A stretch of 64,000 nt of DNA from Candidatus Obscuribacterales bacterium (GCA_019744775.1 JAIETZ010000008.1:1-64000); one strand, 5' to 3'; shown: positions 1-9,533, counted from the first letter of the stretch. Notes: generated by a model from the sequence alone, not told the origin. Numbers and translations: made by a program.

Positions 1-2022
1 CGCGTTATCACTTGCGGCAGAGTTGGTAGTTGGTTGGTCTTGGTAGCCGCCGGAGACAACTCCTTTTGAGCCAAACCAAGTTTGTCCGACAATTGTGCTG
101 CTGCCGCTGCTTGAACCGCTGCTGCCAATTCCCATGTAGGCATAGAAGTTGTTGAAGCTTCCCATGGTGATGGAGAAGGTCTCAGGCATCGCCACGCGCC
201 AGCTTGGATTAGCGTTGATCAACGAATTTTCAATCGTAGTCAATACAGCAGACGTATAGCCTGCGTTTGACATGATTGTTTTGACGTTGGTTCCTGTTGT
301 CCAATTGCTTGTCTTGGCGTCGTAGATTTTCGTCCCTGCAAGGTTGACGGTCTTTATCGCCTGAATGGGGTCAGCCGATGTGATGCCGGTTACTTGTTGT
401 TGCGCAGCACTCTCCAGCATTTGGAACATCAACGACGCAGCTACTCCTAATGATGCCGTATCCGCAGAAGTTGCAAGCTTCGATGGGCTCCAAGCACCAA
501 GGAAAGAGTTGACGGTCTTGATTGTTCCGGAGCCATATGCCTGGTGACAAACAGTCCCGACAAAGTGATGCATCACCGTTGTGCAATTGGACATGCGAGA
601 AAGCATCTCCACGCCCTTACTGCCCTGTCCGATGAAGTTGTCCCAGACAAGCAAAAGCGATCGTCCCAACAAGGCTTCAGCACCTGATGCCAGTCCGTCA
701 GCTATGGCTTGGTTCTGACCCTCTTGGTGAACGGCTGCCATTTGTTTTGATGACACACCCCAGGCAGTACCGATTGTTGTTTGACCACCAGCACTGATAG
801 AGGCTGTTTGTACAGCATCAGCGAAGTTGGTTGGATACGGGTGATCAATTGTCACGACCATATTGCTGGATGTGCCAAGTGTCTGCGCCGAGGAGGCATT
901 CCCTACTTGTGTTCCATCCAGATACAGACGAGCAATCAAAGAGCCGTCAAACCACAGTGTCAAACGTTTGCTGTAAATGTCATCAGTAAAGAAAGTAGAA
1001 CTGATGTTGTACTGCTGTGTTGATGTGTTGAAGTCGTACTGGATTTTGATAGTTGCCTTCACGTTATCCGGCAACGAAGCAACAATTGTCGTGGTCAATG
1101 TATTGTCGTGATATGGCAACGATGTTTGCCGCAATGGCATGCTTGTCGGCACAATCGAATGCCCACCTAATATTTGATCTACGCTTGCGGCCGGCATGTT
1201 TGTTTTGATCCAATTGACCAAATTCATGCTGTAGTCACGCAAGTTCGTTTGGATGTTAGCGTCGTTGATGTTTTGCACGTAGTCGGATGTCAGAGTTGAT
1301 CCCGAATTGGCATCACTCAAGAAGTCCGCGCGGTCGTAGCTCATCGCTGTTTCCAGGTTGACCCCGGAAATGACGTTGTACTCCTTGAAAGCAGGGTCAA
1401 AGGCGTAATTGGTGCCTCCAATGGTTACCTGTACCCAGCAATGTTCTAGCGAGAGATTATTTGATCCATCAAGACTGTTGGCAATTCCACCATTAGCCAG
1501 CAATTGACTGGCAAGAGATGGGCTTGACTGACTGACACCAAGCAAGTTGGACCACTGGCTTGGACTTAGTTTGATGGTGCCCATTACGTAGTTGACGCCG
1601 GTTGTAATTCCGGCAGCTTCCAGTAATTGGACCATTAGGTCGGATTGATCAAATGCGTTGCCGCAGCCATCAATCAATGCACCCAAACCACCTTTATGCA
1701 AGCCGTAGTTTGGGATGAAGTCAATGTTGTCGTGGACAAATTGATAGATAAGATCAACCGGCAATGAATTGGGATCATTGGACAGTGCGCGAGCCAATTC
1801 GGCTAGCGATGGAGTGCCTTCCGGGCTGTCAGCGACTATGTCTTCTTCGTCTCTGCGACGCGGACGACGCTTTTCGCGACGATAAATATCGTCGGGCATT
1901 TTTCTCTCACCACGGCGCTTCTTTGCCATGCGAGGATTGGTAGCTCTTTGCGGAGCCAAAGCACCAAATGTAGGTGTAAGAACGTCTTGTGAACGGTCCT
2001 TGTTTTCATTGTTATCGTTCAT
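1..2022 (-). CDS. Transglutaminase-like protein (3' part beyond window)
   Basis: An open frame runs without a stop from ATG at 2022 to the window edge, giving 674 codons. A basic, Arg-rich N-terminus (residues 30-60) precedes a transglutaminase-like fold. The putative triad is Cys120 (in DGCGNAF), His194 (SLEHCWV) and Asp209 (AFDPAF), in the spacing and order expected of that superfamily. The remaining 450 residues are Ser/Thr/Asn-rich and unrecognised. No signal peptide is visible. The start follows a GAGGTGG ribosome site, 15 bp after the stop of the RCC1/YD-repeat gene, so the two are probably co-transcribed. Transglutaminase-like domains are known N-terminal modules of large RHS/YD-repeat proteins. 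With a YD repeat in the gene just upstream, a surface or polymorphic-toxin-like role is possible but unproven. The C-terminus lies outside the window. Confidence 0.75.
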   Translation of the reverse strand, partial: MNDNNENKDRSQDVLTPTFGALAPQRATNPRMAKKRRGERKMPDDIYRREKRRPRRRDEEDIVADSPEGTPSLAELARALSNDPNSLPVDLIYQFVHDNIDFIPNYGLHKGGLGALIDGCGNAFDQSDLMVQLLEAAGITTGVNYVMGTIKLSPSQWSNLLGVSQSSPSLASQLLANGGIANSLDGSNNLSLEHCWVQVTIGGTNYAFDPAFKEYNVISGVNLETAMSYDRADFLSDANSGSTLTSDYVQNINDANIQTNLRDYSMNLVNWIKTNMPAASVDQILGGHSIVPTSMPLRQTSLPYHDNTLTTTIVASLPDNVKATIKIQYDFNTSTQQYNISSTFFTDDIYSKRLTLWFDGSLIARLYLDGTQVGNASSAQTLGTSSNMVVTIDHPYPTNFADAVQTASISAGGQTTIGTAWGVSSKQMAAVHQEGQNQAIADGLASGAEALLGRSLLLVWDNFIGQGSKGVEMLSRMSNCTTVMHHFVGTVCHQAYGSGTIKTVNSFLGAWSPSKLATSADTASLGVAASLMFQMLESAAQQQVTGITSADPIQAIKTVNLAGTKIYDAKTSNWTTGTNVKTIMSNAGYTSAVLTTIENSLINANPSWRVAMPETFSITMGSFNNFYAYMGIGSSGSSSGSSTIVGQTWFGSKGVVSGGYQDQPTTNSAASDNA

Positions 2023-2037
2023 AGGATTCCACCTCGA

Positions 2038-3609
2038 TTAAGGCAAAAATTGGATTTTGTAGAAGGCTGTCTTATACATGCTGGATGTCTCTCCACCTGT
2101 GCAGATGGAATTGAGATTGGATCCAGATGCATAGAGATTTCCTAGGTCAGTCAACGCGAAGAAGCGTTGCGCCAAGCCAGTGCCATGCGTGAAGATATCC
2201 GTGATGACTTCGGATCCATTAAGAATGGAAATCGGCATCGGAATATACTTGTAGGCACCCGGATTAACGGTGTTGGCTAAGCCTAATTGCGAAACATCTG
2301 TTCCCGCATACACGACCTTTCCAGTTGTCGTAACAGCAATAAGTTGTGAGCTAGCTCCTAGTTGTTGCTCTCTAGGGAAGAAAAACCTCGATGCTGTACC
2401 AGGAATGTACGTTGCTTGAACTGGAGTGTAAGCAGCATTACTGTGATTGAGAAACAAATTGTTTTGTCCGTTATAACCCCACGTGTAGACATTGCCTGAC
2501 GTGTTGATCGCATAGCAGTATGCATACTGCCCACCACCAATCTCTGCCTTGCTGATGTTGCTCAGCGCGGCGACTTGTGTAAACAAGTTTTTGTCTGAGA
2601 GGTTTCCGTGTCCCAACTGTCCAGATCCGTTATATCCAACAGTCCAGACATTTCCAGACGAGTCAACGCCAAGCGCCGAGCCGCCATTCGGATAGCCGGC
2701 AGTAGCAGAGATGGACACAAGATTGGTGATATTAGTCGAACCGGTTTTCTTAGCGTTAACAAAACCACCAGTAATATTGGTAGTGGTGCCATTTGCAAGT
2801 TGACCTTGACCGTTATACCCCGCCACCAGGACTGTACCATCGCTCATCAACATGTAGGCACTGAAGGCGGAGAACCAACAGGAAATCGCCATCTCTACGA
2901 CATATGGAGACGTTGTAACTCCGGTAATTGGAGCCGGTGTACTTAAGCTTGCGGTCGGGGTAGATGCGTTGCCTAAATTACCGGAGCCTCCTCCACCACA
3001 GGCGTACATATTTTTGTTGCTGTCTTGGAAGTAAGCACAACCCGCGCCGTTCATGTTGACTGTGTGACAGGCAGCCCACACTTTGGTTATTGATTTGTTG
3101 TTTGTGACGAAGTATTCGATTCTCTTCAAATTTAGACGAGATACGGTATCGCCATGTCCGAGTTGTCCGACAGACGAATCGCCAGCGGAATATACCCAGC
3201 CATTGGAATAGACAACATATAGCGAAGCATTAGTGAATGCCCAGTCAACTATAGTTGCATTGGCTGGTGGGATAGTCGTATTCGGATCGAATAAGACTCT
3301 CTGAGCTGACGAAGTAGTCGACGCGATTCCATTGGCGAGACAGCCAGTAGTATTTTCACCCCATCCAATGAGTTGTCCGTCCGACAGCAAAACCATCATT
3401 GGGTTGTTCATGAAGTCCATGCAATGCTTTTTGGGCAATGCAGCGACTGTTGGAAGGGTTGAGGGCGTTCCTGTTAGAGGTGGGACTTCAACGACTGTCG
3501 TGCGATTGCCCATGTCGTCGTAAGCGTAGGTAGCTTGTGCACCATTCGGGAATGTGACGCCAACGAGACGTCCCAAGCTGTCGTATTGATACGTTGCTGA
3601 TTTAGACAT
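2038..3609 (-). CDS. RCC1-repeat protein with N-terminal YD (RHS) repeat
   Basis: A 523-residue protein. Residues about 6-42 hold a YD/RHS repeat pair (YQYDSLGRLVGVTF, YAYDDMGNRTTV). The rest is a chain of about eight RCC1-type blades, each with a G-x-V/L-Y-x-x-G core followed by GQLG or GNLG (for example VYSAGDSSVGQLGHG, VWTVGYNGSGQLGHG). A single RCC1 propeller has seven blades, so this is about one domain. RCC1 folds are protein-interaction propellers. The start was set at 3609 because GAGGAAA lies 9 nt before that ATG; an upstream in-frame TTG/ATG is less well placed. There is no signal peptide. The transglutaminase-like gene follows after 15 bp. The function is unknown, though the RHS/RCC1 combination suggests an extracellular or secreted repeat protein. 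Confidence 0.8.
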   Translation of the reverse strand: MSKSATYQYDSLGRLVGVTFPNGAQATYAYDDMGNRTTVVEVPPLTGTPSTLPTVAALPKKHCMDFMNNPMMVLLSDGQLIGWGENTTGCLANGIASTTSSAQRVLFDPNTTIPPANATIVDWAFTNASLYVVYSNGWVYSAGDSSVGQLGHGDTVSRLNLKRIEYFVTNNKSITKVWAACHTVNMNGAGCAYFQDSNKNMYACGGGGSGNLGNASTPTASLSTPAPITGVTTSPYVVEMAISCWFSAFSAYMLMSDGTVLVAGYNGQGQLANGTTTNITGGFVNAKKTGSTNITNLVSISATAGYPNGGSALGVDSSGNVWTVGYNGSGQLGHGNLSDKNLFTQVAALSNISKAEIGGGQYAYCYAINTSGNVYTWGYNGQNNLFLNHSNAAYTPVQATYIPGTASRFFFPREQQLGASSQLIAVTTTGKVVYAGTDVSQLGLANTVNPGAYKYIPMPISILNGSEVITDIFTHGTGLAQRFFALTDLGNLYASGSNLNSICTGGETSSMYKTAFYKIQFLP

Positions 3610-4070
3610 AATCATTTTCCTCGATTGTTTTTGTGTAGTTGTCATGTCAATTCGCGCACGAAATTAACGACAAGCGGCAAGGAACAGAAAGCCATGCTTT
3701 CTAACTTTGCTAGCTGTCGATTTTGGGTTGCCTGGTAAGGCTTGTGTTTCCGTGTTTCTATGCGAGAAATAAATGACGATCTCACGCTACGAAAATTGGT
3801 AGTGGTTTATCAAGGTTGATAAGGAGAATATCTGCTAAGCGTATTTTTCGCCGAATGTAAGAAATCCTGCTTGCCAGAGGATCGAAGCAAGTTATCGAGG
3901 AGAAAGTGAAAAGAATAGTGAAACGCTAACGCATCTCGCGCGACGTGGATCAATTTCTTTTTCCGGCAAATAGTTTGATCCACTTGGCGCCTTCAGTGGT
4001 GGCGAACGGATCAAATTTGTAAACGGTAAATTTGAGAAATGCTACAAAGAGTAGTAGAAAATTGTAATTC
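3610..4070. other. Gene-free stretch upstream of the RCC1/YD gene
   Basis: About 460 bp lie between the RCC1-repeat gene and the terminator of the lipoprotein gene. Short frames on either strand lack ribosome sites and family resemblance. The stretch presumably carries the promoter of the two minus-strand genes, but I cannot point to a convincing -35/-10 pair. Confidence 0.5.
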
Positions 4071-4104
4071 AAAAGAGAATAGAGTGCAAAGTCTATTCTC
4101 TTTT
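4071..4104 (-). terminator. Intrinsic terminator after lipoprotein gene
   Basis: Perfect inverted repeat AAAAGAGAATAGA / TCTATTCTCTTTT with an 8-nt loop, 8 bp past the stop of the minus-strand gene. The minus strand reads out through a T-rich end. Confidence 0.8.
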
Positions 4105-4112
4105 GTGCACGG

Positions 4113-4796
4113 TTATTTCGTGCCCGGCTCAAACATGATTGCCGCTGTGTTGTAACCGGAAGTTGCTTCCAGTGAACCCGAGTCGAACTGAAGTTGTCCC
4201 GGCTTGGCGCTGCTGAACTTGTAGCCGGCAGCGATTAGCTTTTGGGCTAGTTGGTCAACAAAATCAGGCACGGGCGTGGTCAGTTTGCTGCGGTCATAAG
4301 AGCCATCAAAGTCCTTGCTGCGAGGCAGCATTTCCGACGCTTTGGAGCGTAGGAAGACATCGATGTTCATTTTCTCGTTGCGCAACTGGATGAAACCTTG
4401 AGCGTCTTCATAGGTCATGAGATTCGCCGTCAGGCGAGTATCTTCCTTGGTGGCGCTGCTTGTCAGATCGGCAACAAGTGCCCTCGTCTCTTTCGATTGG
4501 TTGATCATGAAAGACAATTGGCAGGGCGACATGTACGAGCTGACCTTTTGCGAATCGTTGCTGGCGATATAAGAGTCGCCTTTGAACGTCATCAAAAAGT
4601 CGTTGCAGTCTGCCGAATCGTTGACCAGCAAATCATATGGACTGGTGTACAAACCAACCATTGTCGGTGCGTCTTCTTTTGGTTGCTCAGTCGATGGTGG
4701 CTGAATATTGCAGCCGCTGGTGAACATCACGAAAACGACAACTGCTGCAGCTGCTGCAACAAGAAAAAATAGGCGTTTGAAAGTTTGATTGGACAT
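4113..4796 (-). CDS. Putative lipoprotein of unknown function
   Basis: A 227-residue protein starting at 4796, where AGGAGG precedes the ATG by 5 nt. The N-terminus is a type II (lipoprotein) signal: a basic start (SNQTFKR), a long Ala/Val/Phe core, then FTSGCN with the candidate lipidated Cys near residue 29. The lipobox (TSGC) is slightly atypical. The mature part is hydrophilic and two Cys (in ADCND and SPCQL) could form a disulfide. No family recognised. It starts 13 bp after the S9-like propeller gene and probably shares its transcript. It should sit in the membrane facing the periplasm. Confidence 0.8.
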   Translation of the reverse strand: MSNQTFKRLFFLVAAAAAVVVFVMFTSGCNIQPPSTEQPKEDAPTMVGLYTSPYDLLVNDSADCNDFLMTFKGDSYIASNDSQKVSSYMSPCQLSFMINQSKETRALVADLTSSATKEDTRLTANLMTYEDAQGFIQLRNEKMNIDVFLRSKASEMLPRSKDFDGSYDRSKLTTPVPDFVDQLAQKLIAAGYKFSSAKPGQLQFDSGSLEATSGYNTAAIMFEPGTK

Positions 4797-4809
4797 AAGT
4801 CCTCCTTTG

Positions 4810-5799
4810 CTACAAAGTTTTGAGCTGATTTGTCTGCTTGTTGAACAGGCAATACTTGAGATTGCCTCGCCGCGATGAACTAGTGACCAGTAAAAGGTCA
4901 CCGGTCGTGTTGCGGTCATGCACCCAGAATTTTCGTTGCCGAATTGTCTTGAGTTGGTCTAACTCGACAGCAAGCTCTGGGTTCAACAGATCCGGATCGC
5001 TGTTTCTGAAAATGAGAGCCTCAATTTCAAAAGTCGCCGGATTGATCTGAACCGTTATCAGGTCTTTTCCCTGCTCCTTGTAAATTACCGATACTTCTTC
5101 TGTTTGCACGTCGTATGTAGCCAACTGCATCTTGGAAGTAGCTGGTGTGAAGTACAATTTGCCCGACAGGGACGAGAGACAAATTGCCTGGCCTGCGGAG
5201 ATGATGGTTTTCCATTCACTGAAAGCACGATTGCGGTAATTCCGATATCTAATTACGTTACCGCGCTCACTAACGCAATTAGCTGCTCGCACATTTAGGG
5301 CGATATCCGGAATCCAGGAAACGACATCCCCTGGATTTTTTGTATCCAAAGTGATCGCTCCTGTTAGCAAATTAACGCGATAAATATCGTGTATATCCGG
5401 GTTTTCCAGGTTCAACGTAACAAGTGCTTCACTACGATTGCAGGGGCTTGTTGCGATGATTTCCGGAGTGAGAATCTGCTTGTCTGAAGCAAAAGGCGTC
5501 AAGCAGCGTCTAATGTTGGTCTCTAAATTCAATGCATAGATATGCTTGTTGCCATTTTCGTCTTCTTGTGTGTACAAAAAGATATTTGGCAAATACGACC
5601 AGCGATGTGACGTAATTTGTTTGCCTTTGCTTGGAGTAATTATTCTATCTTTGCCCTCGGCCAGCGTGCGTATGCGAATTTGGGACAGACCATATCCAAA
5701 CTCAGTGACAAAACTAAGCTGTTTGCCGTCCGGTGAAAGTTGCGGGTTTGTTGGATTTAGTTGTGCCAACTTAGGCGGCGATAAGACTTTCTTTTTCAT
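4810..5799 (-). CDS. S9-peptidase-type beta-propeller lacking a hydrolase domain
   Basis: A 329-residue protein starting at ATG 5799, 8 nt after GAAGGA. The sequence resembles the N-terminal TolB-like propeller of prolyl-oligopeptidase (S9) enzymes: NPQLSPDGKQLSFVT near the N-terminus, the WSYLPNIFLYTQEDENGN blade and the NLETNIRRCLTPF turn. The frame ends just where an S9 enzyme would enter its alpha/beta-hydrolase domain (after NKQTNQLKTL). No GxSxGG nucleophile elbow or catalytic His follows in any frame, and the lipoprotein gene begins 13 bp later. It is therefore either a truncated peptidase or a stand-alone propeller binding protein. No signal peptide is seen. Confidence 0.7.
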   Translation of the reverse strand: MKKKVLSPPKLAQLNPTNPQLSPDGKQLSFVTEFGYGLSQIRIRTLAEGKDRIITPSKGKQITSHRWSYLPNIFLYTQEDENGNKHIYALNLETNIRRCLTPFASDKQILTPEIIATSPCNRSEALVTLNLENPDIHDIYRVNLLTGAITLDTKNPGDVVSWIPDIALNVRAANCVSERGNVIRYRNYRNRAFSEWKTIISAGQAICLSSLSGKLYFTPATSKMQLATYDVQTEEVSVIYKEQGKDLITVQINPATFEIEALIFRNSDPDLLNPELAVELDQLKTIRQRKFWVHDRNTTGDLLLVTSSSRRGNLKYCLFNKQTNQLKTL

Positions 5800-5818
5800 A
5801 GACAAATTCCTTCTTGCA

Positions 5819-5854
5819 GTAACGTCATCATGGAAATTTCCATGATGACGTTAC
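5819..5854. terminator. 36-bp perfect palindrome between pepA and the propeller gene
   Basis: Each 18-nt half (GTAACGTCATCATGGAAA) is the exact reverse complement of the other, so an RNA hairpin would form on either strand. It lies 16 bp after the pepA stop. The minus strand has no T-tract, so it may act as a processing or stability hairpin rather than a true terminator. Confidence 0.55.
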
Positions 5855-5870
5855 TTTTCAGTGATGCCGT

Positions 5871-7388
5871 TTACGCTTGAGACAATTGGCGAGCGACTTC
5901 TACAAGTGTGCGCACGCCGTAACCAGTCGCCATTTGCTGCTTCATCGAGACATTGGCGATATCCATGTGAACGGCTGGTGTTTCACGTGCAAATGTGAGA
6001 ACGAATGTTGCTGCCGTTGATGCACCGCCGCCAAATCCGCCGCCTGAGTTTTTCAAATCGGCCATTGGTGTTTCGTTTGCTTTTTCGAAACCGTCGAAAC
6101 AGGGCAATTGCCAAGATCTTTCACCTGTTGCTTTTCCTGCTTTCAATACCAGGTCTGTTAGTTCCTCGTTGTTGCCGAAAACACCGGCAATGTCCGGACC
6201 AAGCGCGTAGAAAATTGCTCCGGTCAGTGTGGCGATGTCGACAATGTGTGTGGCACCATTGAGTCTTGCGAATTCAATTCCGTCAGCTAATGTCATGCGT
6301 CCTTCGGCGTCAGTGTTGTCGATTTCGATCGAACGACCCTGCATGCTTGTGACAATATCGCCCGGTTTGGTTGCCTTGCTGCTGATCATGTTTGGTGTTG
6401 CAGCTAAAATGGCTTGGACGGCAATGGGTAGCTTGAGGGCGGCTATTACCTTTATTGCTCCCAACACTGCTGCGCCACCAGCCATGTCACCTTTCATATC
6501 GCGCATGCTCGAACTGGGCTTGACGTTGAGTCCGCCTGAATCAAATGTAATTGACTTGCCAATCTCGGCCAGCTTGATACCGGGTCTGGCATCTTTTGGA
6601 GTGTAATTGAGTGTGATCAATGCAGGTGGCTCAATGTCTGCTGAGCCTTTGGCTACAGAGAGAAAAGCACCTGCTTTCATGCTCTCGAGTTCTGTTTGTG
6701 CGTAGACGCGCAGTTCGATTGCGCCGTCGGAAGCATCAGCTATTTCTCGTGCCTGGTCAATCAGAGCTTGTGGAGTCATGTTGCCTGCCGGCTCATTTAC
6801 CAAATTCTTAGCCAGGTTGACAGCTTCTCCAATTGTGGCTCCAGCCTGTAGTCCATTCTCCAAAGCTTGCAGGTCATCGAATGTGCTGATGCAAACATCT
6901 ACTCGCTCAAACTTCGGACTTGGTTTGTAGCCGCCCAGTTCAGTTTTGCGGTGGTTTAGTTCGTAGTTGATGACAGTGGCAGTTTCGGCAACTAGACGGC
7001 CAAATTCATATGCCGAGATAGATGGAGCTTCGCCTCTGAAGAAATCGAAGGAAAGAAATAGCTGCTGCGCTTTTTCTTTTTTGGCTTTATTGAAAGCGGC
7101 TACAAGTGCTTTTTTCAAGGACTCACCATTCAGTTTTTTTGTATCACCAAGTCCGACGAGCATAACTCTCTTGCTGATTGCAGTTCTTGGTTCTGTGAAG
7201 TGTAAGCTTGTATGACCAAGTTTTGCTTCAAAGCCGATAAGTGCTGCTTCTTCTTCGTGCCGAACTTGTTTGGTTGGCGAAAGGAATTTCAGGTTTTTCG
7301 GTTGGAAGCTGCTTTGGTCGTAACCGATGAGTTGGATGTCGTAATTCGTGCTGAAGGCGCGCGGGACGCTAAAAGTAATTTGACTCAT
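5871..7388 (-). CDS. pepA: Leucyl aminopeptidase, M17 family
   Basis: A 505-residue protein, the usual length for cytosolic M17 aminopeptidases, which remove N-terminal residues from peptides using two metal ions. The C-terminal catalytic domain carries ITFDSGGLNVKPSSSM near residue 280, then MKGDMAGGAA, and the family signature NTDAEGRMTLADG near residues 356-368, which supplies the metal ligands and the bicarbonate-binding Arg. One small departure is GKSITFDSGG, where most members read GKGITFDSGG. The start at 7388 is chosen for GGAGAA 5 nt upstream. A REP-like palindrome (7423-7445) lies between it and the upstream GMC oxidoreductase gene. Confidence 0.95.
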   Translation of the reverse strand: MSQITFSVPRAFSTNYDIQLIGYDQSSFQPKNLKFLSPTKQVRHEEEAALIGFEAKLGHTSLHFTEPRTAISKRVMLVGLGDTKKLNGESLKKALVAAFNKAKKEKAQQLFLSFDFFRGEAPSISAYEFGRLVAETATVINYELNHRKTELGGYKPSPKFERVDVCISTFDDLQALENGLQAGATIGEAVNLAKNLVNEPAGNMTPQALIDQAREIADASDGAIELRVYAQTELESMKAGAFLSVAKGSADIEPPALITLNYTPKDARPGIKLAEIGKSITFDSGGLNVKPSSSMRDMKGDMAGGAAVLGAIKVIAALKLPIAVQAILAATPNMISSKATKPGDIVTSMQGRSIEIDNTDAEGRMTLADGIEFARLNGATHIVDIATLTGAIFYALGPDIAGVFGNNEELTDLVLKAGKATGERSWQLPCFDGFEKANETPMADLKNSGGGFGGGASTAATFVLTFARETPAVHMDIANVSMKQQMATGYGVRTLVEVARQLSQA

Positions 7389-7422
7389 AAGTGTTCTCCG
7401 TTGAATTTCTGTAAATTGAAAA

Positions 7423-7445
7423 GGGCGCATGCAATGCGCCCCTAC
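7423..7445 (+). repeat. REP-like palindrome, copy 1
   Basis: GGGCGCATGCAATGCGCCC followed by CTAC, between the GMC oxidoreductase and pepA. It is identical to copies 2, 3, 5 and 6, and to copies 4 and 7 in reverse orientation. Confidence 0.9.
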
Positions 7446-7467
7446 AACAAACAGAAAGGGGCAAGTG

Positions 7468-9054
7468 TTAGCGAAGGTCGCTGATGATGCCTTGAGCTAC
7501 GCGCTCGGCAAGAGCAGCAATGGTGTAACTAGGGTTGCGTCCGATCGCTTGCGGAATAATTGATCCGTCAGCTACATAGAGTCCTGGATAACCAAAGACT
7601 CTGCCAAAAGCATCGACGACGCCTTTGTCCGGACTGTCTGCCATGACCGCACCACCTAGTGGGTGATACGTCAGCGGCATGTCGAACAGCGAAAGCACGT
7701 TTGGTTTGTGCTCGCGTCCCATCGCTTTGGCCAATTCAGCCATTGCTTGGTGTTGAGCCTTGATTATGGGCTCGTTGTTGATTCCGCCTGGCCAGGCAAG
7801 ACTGAGCATTCCCAGCGGATTGAGAGACATTTTGCCTATTGCTCTGTCGACACCAACGCCGACCAAAACAAGCAAATCCTTTTCGTGTTTGGCTATTTCG
7901 GCAGGAGTCACTTTGACACCGGCTAATGCTTTGAGGAAAGCAATGCCGCGTTCAGGGGTACTTGTGCCGACCATGCCTGCAGACCAAGTTGGTCCGGCGT
8001 GATCTTCGATGACAAAGTCTTTGTACTTGATCATCGAAACAATTGCCGGGCCGTCATTGATTTCAATCAAATCGCGCGGACTATTTTTCTTAAGCGCACC
8101 ATCAAGCGCATTGCCGTTGGCGCTAAAGCGTTGTCCGAGCATGTTTGAAATCTTGGGCAGATGCTTTTTCTTTTTGCTGGTGAGCAAAAGCTTGAGTGTG
8201 CCCATGGTGCCTGCAGCAACAACAACAATGTCGGCGTCGAGGGAAGACTTTTCCTCAACACGTCCGTTGTCATCGTAGCGTTGATAGTGAACACGATATT
8301 TACCGTTGTCCAAGTGCTCAACCGTAGTCACTGAATGCAACGGTCTTACTTCGGCGCCAAGCGCTTCTGCCGCGGCGATATAGGTCATGTCCGCCGAGTT
8401 CTTGGCGTTTTGTGGACAGCCTGCCGGGCATATGCCGCAGAAGTTGCAACCTCTTTGGAAAGTTTTGCCGAATCCACTTGGAGTTATTTGCGAGGGATCC
8501 GAGAAATTGATAGCCAGATCAACAGGCTCGCACGATAGTCCAAGCGCATTAGCAGCGTTTTCAAAATGAGTGGCGCGTCTGACTGTTCGTCCGAATGCAT
8601 CAACCTTGCCGGAAACACCGGGAGATTTAGACGGTCTCATGAATTGCAGAGGCAATTGATAAAAGGGTTCAAGAGTTTTCCAGGAAGTTCCAGCAGGCCA
8701 ATGCTCGGAGTCAAAAAGCTCCGGAGGTGGAGTTGCCACAACGTTGTCCCAAATTAGTGAGCCGCCACCGACACCTGATGCCATGATTGTTTGCAATCCA
8801 GGCATTTGGTGGATCTGATAGAGTCCCAATCGTTGGCGGAAGGGATTCCAAAACTGTTTGCCCCAGAAAAAGTCTCTGTCGCCCAATTTTGGAAATGGTT
8901 TGGATCCCTCGGGTGCAAATTCGGCAGGCATGTTTTCACCACGCCATCTTTTACCCCGTTCAAAAGCGATTACCTGGATGCCGGCCATGGACAGTCGCAG
9001 TGCAGCGACGCCACCAGCCCAACCCGTGCCAAGCACGGCAGCGATTTTTTTCAT
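7468..9054 (-). CDS. GMC-type flavin oxidoreductase (cholesterol-oxidase-like)
   Basis: A 528-residue FAD enzyme. The N-terminal Rossmann motif is AAVLGTGWAGGVAALRL and the C-terminal FAD/active-site segment is typical of GMC oxidases: LTYHPLGGAVMAD, then GLYVADGSIIPQAIGRNPSY. A conserved Cys cluster, GCNFCGICPAGCPQNAK, near residues 210-225 is known in a bacterial subgroup related to cholesterol oxidase and is not a classic 4Fe-4S site. The likely reaction is oxidation of an alcohol or sterol-like lipid; the substrate cannot be read from sequence. The start follows AAGGAG. The lipid genes opposite and nearby fit a lipid-alcohol role. No signal peptide is apparent. Confidence 0.85.
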   Translation of the reverse strand: MKKIAAVLGTGWAGGVAALRLSMAGIQVIAFERGKRWRGENMPAEFAPEGSKPFPKLGDRDFFWGKQFWNPFRQRLGLYQIHQMPGLQTIMASGVGGGSLIWDNVVATPPPELFDSEHWPAGTSWKTLEPFYQLPLQFMRPSKSPGVSGKVDAFGRTVRRATHFENAANALGLSCEPVDLAINFSDPSQITPSGFGKTFQRGCNFCGICPAGCPQNAKNSADMTYIAAAEALGAEVRPLHSVTTVEHLDNGKYRVHYQRYDDNGRVEEKSSLDADIVVVAAGTMGTLKLLLTSKKKKHLPKISNMLGQRFSANGNALDGALKKNSPRDLIEINDGPAIVSMIKYKDFVIEDHAGPTWSAGMVGTSTPERGIAFLKALAGVKVTPAEIAKHEKDLLVLVGVGVDRAIGKMSLNPLGMLSLAWPGGINNEPIIKAQHQAMAELAKAMGREHKPNVLSLFDMPLTYHPLGGAVMADSPDKGVVDAFGRVFGYPGLYVADGSIIPQAIGRNPSYTIAALAERVAQGIISDLR

Positions 9055-9533
9055 GTGAAACTCCTTGGCACAAACTTGTGCACGTTCGTGCCTGAAGCCT
9101 TTGTGCTCCGGCTAAGACCTGGCGAACTCGGTCGCGTGCATGTGGTCTTGCTTAGCTAGGCTTATGTGTATAAAAAGGCGGAACACCAACCAGTGCTCCG
9201 CAAGCGCAATAAAAACGCGCAATTTAGTTTTTAAAGTCTGAAAGAAAGTGACAGTAGTTCGGGAATTACCTGTGAAATAGATGTTTAATAGCCAGTCTTC
9301 AAACTAAACAATTTCAAGTTCTATTGGCAATGTATTTAAAAGTGCTTTGGCCTTAAACTTTTAGATGACAAGTGGCAAGATTAGCGCGGCCATGCAAGGC
9401 GATCGGAGTTCGCGCAAGTTTCATTTCAAATTCCATTGATTTTGTAGTTTCAATTCCAGTAGTTTGTTACTCAGTAAATCAAATTCAAAGACAAAGACAT
9501 TTAGCTTCTAAATACAAGTAATAACTAAGTTTC
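9055..9533. other. Divergent intergenic region
   Basis: About 480 bp separate the start of the minus-strand GMC gene and the leader of the plus-strand aldehyde dehydrogenase gene. It becomes AT-rich after 9230, consistent with promoters for both. No coding frame with a ribosome site or recognisable product was found. Confidence 0.5.

Noticed and set aside
1-3609. Complete polymorphic toxin with immunity gene
   Set aside because: No toxin domain or immunity gene is visible in the window; only the transglutaminase-like and YD/RCC1 parts are supported.
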